Under the pieces are notes generated by a model, which did no database searches, was not told the origin of the DNA, and was given only the letters and a program-made list of their open reading frames with translations. Below, piece after piece: positions 34,642 to 36,332 of a DNA stretch of 36,332 nucleotides (position 1 is its first letter; every line of letters starts with the position of its first letter). Made by a program: the position numbers and the translations under genes. Location: the NCBI GenBank assembly GCA_002440975.1, contig DJWN01000140.1, positions 1 through 36,332 on the forward strand, in the 5' to 3' direction. The DNA is from Bacteroidales bacterium UBA6229. GTDB taxonomy: Bacteria; Bacteroidota; Bacteroidia; Bacteroidales; F082.

Positions 34642-35088
34642 TTAGTTCTTTTCAAAAGGTGAAGCGCCGGTTACCTTAACTCCCATGCTGCGTGCGGTTC
34701 CGGCTACCATACGCATCGCTGATTCTACGGTGAAAGCGTTGAGGTCTTTCATCTTATCTTCAGCTATCGTACGAACCTGATCCCAGTTCAACGAACCAAC
34801 CTTAGCTCTGTTAGGCTCGGCTGAACCTTTTTTGAGCTTGGTCATTTCCATGATCTGCACAGCCACCGGCGGAGCTTTCAACACAAAATCGAACGACTTA
34901 TCCTTGTACACCGTGATGATTACCGGAATTACTTTACCGGCCTGATCTTGCGTACGGGCGTTGAATTGTTTACAAAACTCCATGATGTTCACACCCTTGG
35001 AGCCCAATGCAGGGCCTACTGGTGGAGAGGGGTTAGCGGCTCCTCCTTTGATTTGCAGTTTAATTAATCCGCTTACTTCTTTTGCCAT
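34642..35088 (-). CDS. rplK: 50S ribosomal protein L11
   Basis: 148 residues, slightly longer than the usual 141-142. Motifs: IKLQIKGGAANPSPPVGPAL, GVNIMEFCKQFNART, the Pro-rich hinge DFVLKAPPVAVQ, and C-terminal AGTARSMGVKVTG. It binds the GTPase-associated 23S rRNA centre. Confidence 0.99.
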   Translation of the reverse strand: MAKEVSGLIKLQIKGGAANPSPPVGPALGSKGVNIMEFCKQFNARTQDQAGKVIPVIITVYKDKSFDFVLKAPPVAVQIMEMTKLKKGSAEPNRAKVGSLNWDQVRTIAEDKMKDLNAFTVESAMRMVAGTARSMGVKVTGASPFEKN

Positions 35089-35140
35089 TGTTTAATCCTT
35101 AATTAAATCGTTAATCAGGAAGTTTGGTGCATCCTGCTAA

Positions 35141-35686
35141 TTATTCTTTTTCCACTTGCATAAAACTTAGTTCGAGTGGAGTTTTCCGACCAAAGATCTT
35201 AACCATTACCTTTAACTTTTTCTTGTCTTCGTTGATTTCTTCGATCACCCCGCTAAAACTGTTGAACGGCCCGTCGGTAACAGTCACGGTTTCGCCAACA
35301 ATAAAAGGAATATTGACTTCTTCGCCCATTTCGGCCAATTCATCAACCTTTCCTAAAATGCGGTTCACCTCTGACGGACGCAGCGGATCAGCCTCTCCTT
35401 TGGTTCCCAGAAACCCGATAACATTAGGAATGTTCTTAATGATATGCGGAATTTCACCAGTGAGTACAGCTTCAATCAAAACGTATCCGGGAAAATAATT
35501 TCGCTCTTTGCTGATTTTTTTTCCTTTACGAATCTGATATACTTTCTCAGTGGGGATGAGCACCTGAGAAATTTGTGATTGCAATCCCATACGATTAATT
35601 TCGGATTCAAGGTATTCTTTTACCTTTTTTTCCTTGCCACTGATCGCACGGATTACATACCATTTTTTTTCTACCGGTTCGCTCAT
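35141..35686 (-). CDS. nusG: transcription elongation/antitermination factor NusG
   Basis: 181 residues. The NGN domain starts KKWYVIRAISGKEKKVKEYL and includes NYFPGYVLIEA and VIGFLGTKG. The KOW domain has GETVTVTDGPFNSFSGVI and ends LSFMQVEKE. It binds RNA polymerase and couples it with ribosomes or Rho. It lies between secE and rplK, the common order. Confidence 0.99.
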   Translation of the reverse strand: MSEPVEKKWYVIRAISGKEKKVKEYLESEINRMGLQSQISQVLIPTEKVYQIRKGKKISKERNYFPGYVLIEAVLTGEIPHIIKNIPNVIGFLGTKGEADPLRPSEVNRILGKVDELAEMGEEVNIPFIVGETVTVTDGPFNSFSGVIEEINEDKKKLKVMVKIFGRKTPLELSFMQVEKE

Positions 35687-35743
35687 GTTTTTTCTGAACT
35701 TAGAGTATTAGCCAATGCACACTTAGATTCAAAACCTGACAAT

Positions 35744-35941
35744 TTAAAACAGTCGGTAAAAACTGTCGAGAATTGTCTGGAAAGATTTATCCATCAAAAA
35801 TACCACGAGGGCAATTATAAGGGAAGCAATGGATACAACTATAGCACTACTTTGCAGCTCACTCCAGGTGGGCCACGACACCTTTTGCATCAATTCGGTG
35901 TAACTTTCTTTTGCGTAGTTTACAATACTAATCTTTGACAT
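35744..35941 (-). CDS. secE: preprotein translocase subunit SecE
   Basis: 65 residues with an amphipathic N-terminal helix (NYAKESYTELMQKVSWPTW) and one transmembrane segment (IVVSIASLIIALVVFLM), the minimal SecE form. The frame extends to 35992, but that part is the 3' end of the tRNA-Trp gene, so the ATG at 35941 is the start. The 57 nt gap to nusG shows no hairpin. Confidence 0.96.
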   Translation of the reverse strand: MSKISIVNYAKESYTELMQKVSWPTWSELQSSAIVVSIASLIIALVVFLMDKSFQTILDSFYRLF

Positions 35942-35961
35942 TGAATCTAAACTTTTAGTTG

Positions 35962-36034
35962 CACGGGTGGTAGGAATCGAACCCACAACCAACGGTTTTG
36001 GAGACCGCTACTCTACCAGTTGAGCTACACCCGT
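35962..36034 (-). tRNA. trpT: tRNA-Trp (anticodon CCA)
   Basis: 73 nt on the minus strand. The acceptor stem ACGGGTG/CACCCGT, discriminator G, D arm TAGCTCAACTGGTAGAG, anticodon loop CTCCAAA with CCA, and the T arm with GGTTCGATTCC are all visible. The 3' CCA is not encoded (the next bases are CAA). It lies between tuf and secE, a widely conserved position. Confidence 0.97.
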
Positions 36035-36039
36035 GTGAA

Positions 36040-36086
36040 GCGGCTAAAAGGTATCTCCCTTTTGAGGAATGATACCTTTCGTCCGC
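36040..36086 (-). other. hairpin between tuf and tRNA-Trp
   Basis: AAAGGTATC (36047-36055) pairs with GATACCTTT (36071-36079), and GCGG (36040-36043) with CCGC (36083-36086) outside it. Only four T follow the inner arm on the transcribed strand, so it may be a weak terminator after tuf or a processing signal in front of the tRNA. Confidence 0.55.
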
Positions 36087-36108
36087 TAAATATTGTGAAT
36101 AATCACTA

Positions 36109-36332
36109 TTAATCAATAATTTCAGTTACCTGACCGGCTCCAACCGTACGGCCGCCTTCGCGGATTGCAAAACGCAAACCTTTGCTCATTGCAATCTCAG
36201 CGATCAGTTTCACTTCGATGGTGAGGTTGTCACCAGGCATTACCATTTCAACGCCTTCCGGAAGAACAATCTCACCGGTAACATCGGTAGTTCTGAAATA
36301 GAACTGTGGACGATATTTGTTGTGGAATGGAG
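36109..36332 (-). CDS. tuf: elongation factor Tu, C-terminal end only
   Basis: Partial: the stop TAA is at 36111-36109 and the N-terminal part lies beyond the window. The readable sequence has KYRPQFYFRTTDVTG, MVMPGDNL, and the end GLRFAIREGGRTVGAGQVTE followed by IID, which is the third domain of EF-Tu. It is the first gene of the tuf, tRNA-Trp, secE, nusG block. Confidence 0.98.
   Translation of the reverse strand, partial: PFHNKYRPQFYFRTTDVTGEIVLPEGVEMVMPGDNLTIEVKLIAEIAMSKGLRFAIREGGRTVGAGQVTEIID

Noticed and set aside
35942..35992. N-terminal extension of SecE
   Set aside because: It is read from the 3' end of the tRNA-Trp gene; the ATG at 35941 gives the normal small SecE.

Overview
The window is a chromosomal segment from a member of the Bacteroidota. 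Three things point there. The right half has the order tuf, tRNA-Trp, secE, nusG, rplK, rplA, rplJ, rplL, rpoB, rpoC, DUF3467. There is a PorX-type response regulator together with type IX secretion (T9SS) cargo. Many genes are preceded by the Bacteroidota -7 promoter octamer TAnnTTTG and lack a Shine-Dalgarno sequence. I see no transposase, integrase, CRISPR array, rRNA or prophage gene.

Left part (1-9583). A secreted multi-domain protein is cut by the left edge (minus strand). It is followed by an HD-domain phosphohydrolase (minus). Divergent from that is a tight porX-tsaE-ald group, in which porX and tsaE overlap by 4 nt. Then come aroB and aroA, one base apart, for the shikimate pathway, and a LutA-like Fe-S cysteine-rich protein.

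Middle part (9584-24180). A Na/phosphate symporter with a PhoU-like tail is translationally coupled to an exported DUF3298 protein. A COG0701 permease with a fused heavy-metal-associated (HMA) domain follows. Next are a 1151-residue gingipain-type (C25) peptidase with a T9SS sorting tail, a small unknown membrane-anchored protein and a haem-type TonB-dependent receptor ending in a strong terminator. After these are an ErmF-type 23S rRNA methyltransferase with a long leader, a two-domain retropepsin-like protease with a PDZ domain, and thiol peroxidase Tpx.

Right part (24189-36332). This is the transcription/translation block on the minus strand: DUF3467, rpoC, rpoB, rplL, rplJ, rplA, rplK, nusG, secE, tRNA-Trp and the 3' end of tuf. 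Hairpins lie in the rpoC-DUF3467, rpoB-rpoC, rplL-rpoB and tuf-tRNA gaps.

The most interesting element is the roughly 240-nt leader of the erm gene (about 20895-21137). It carries a Bacteroidota-type promoter, a ten-codon leader peptide (MYYSRPWTSI), and four RNA segments that can pair as 1:2, 2:3 or 3:4. That is the logic of a translational attenuator for macrolide-inducible methyltransferases. The leader peptide also shares an in-frame 11-nt repeat (encoding Ser-Arg-Pro) with the start of the erm gene. I do not recognise this leader peptide from the described erm leaders.
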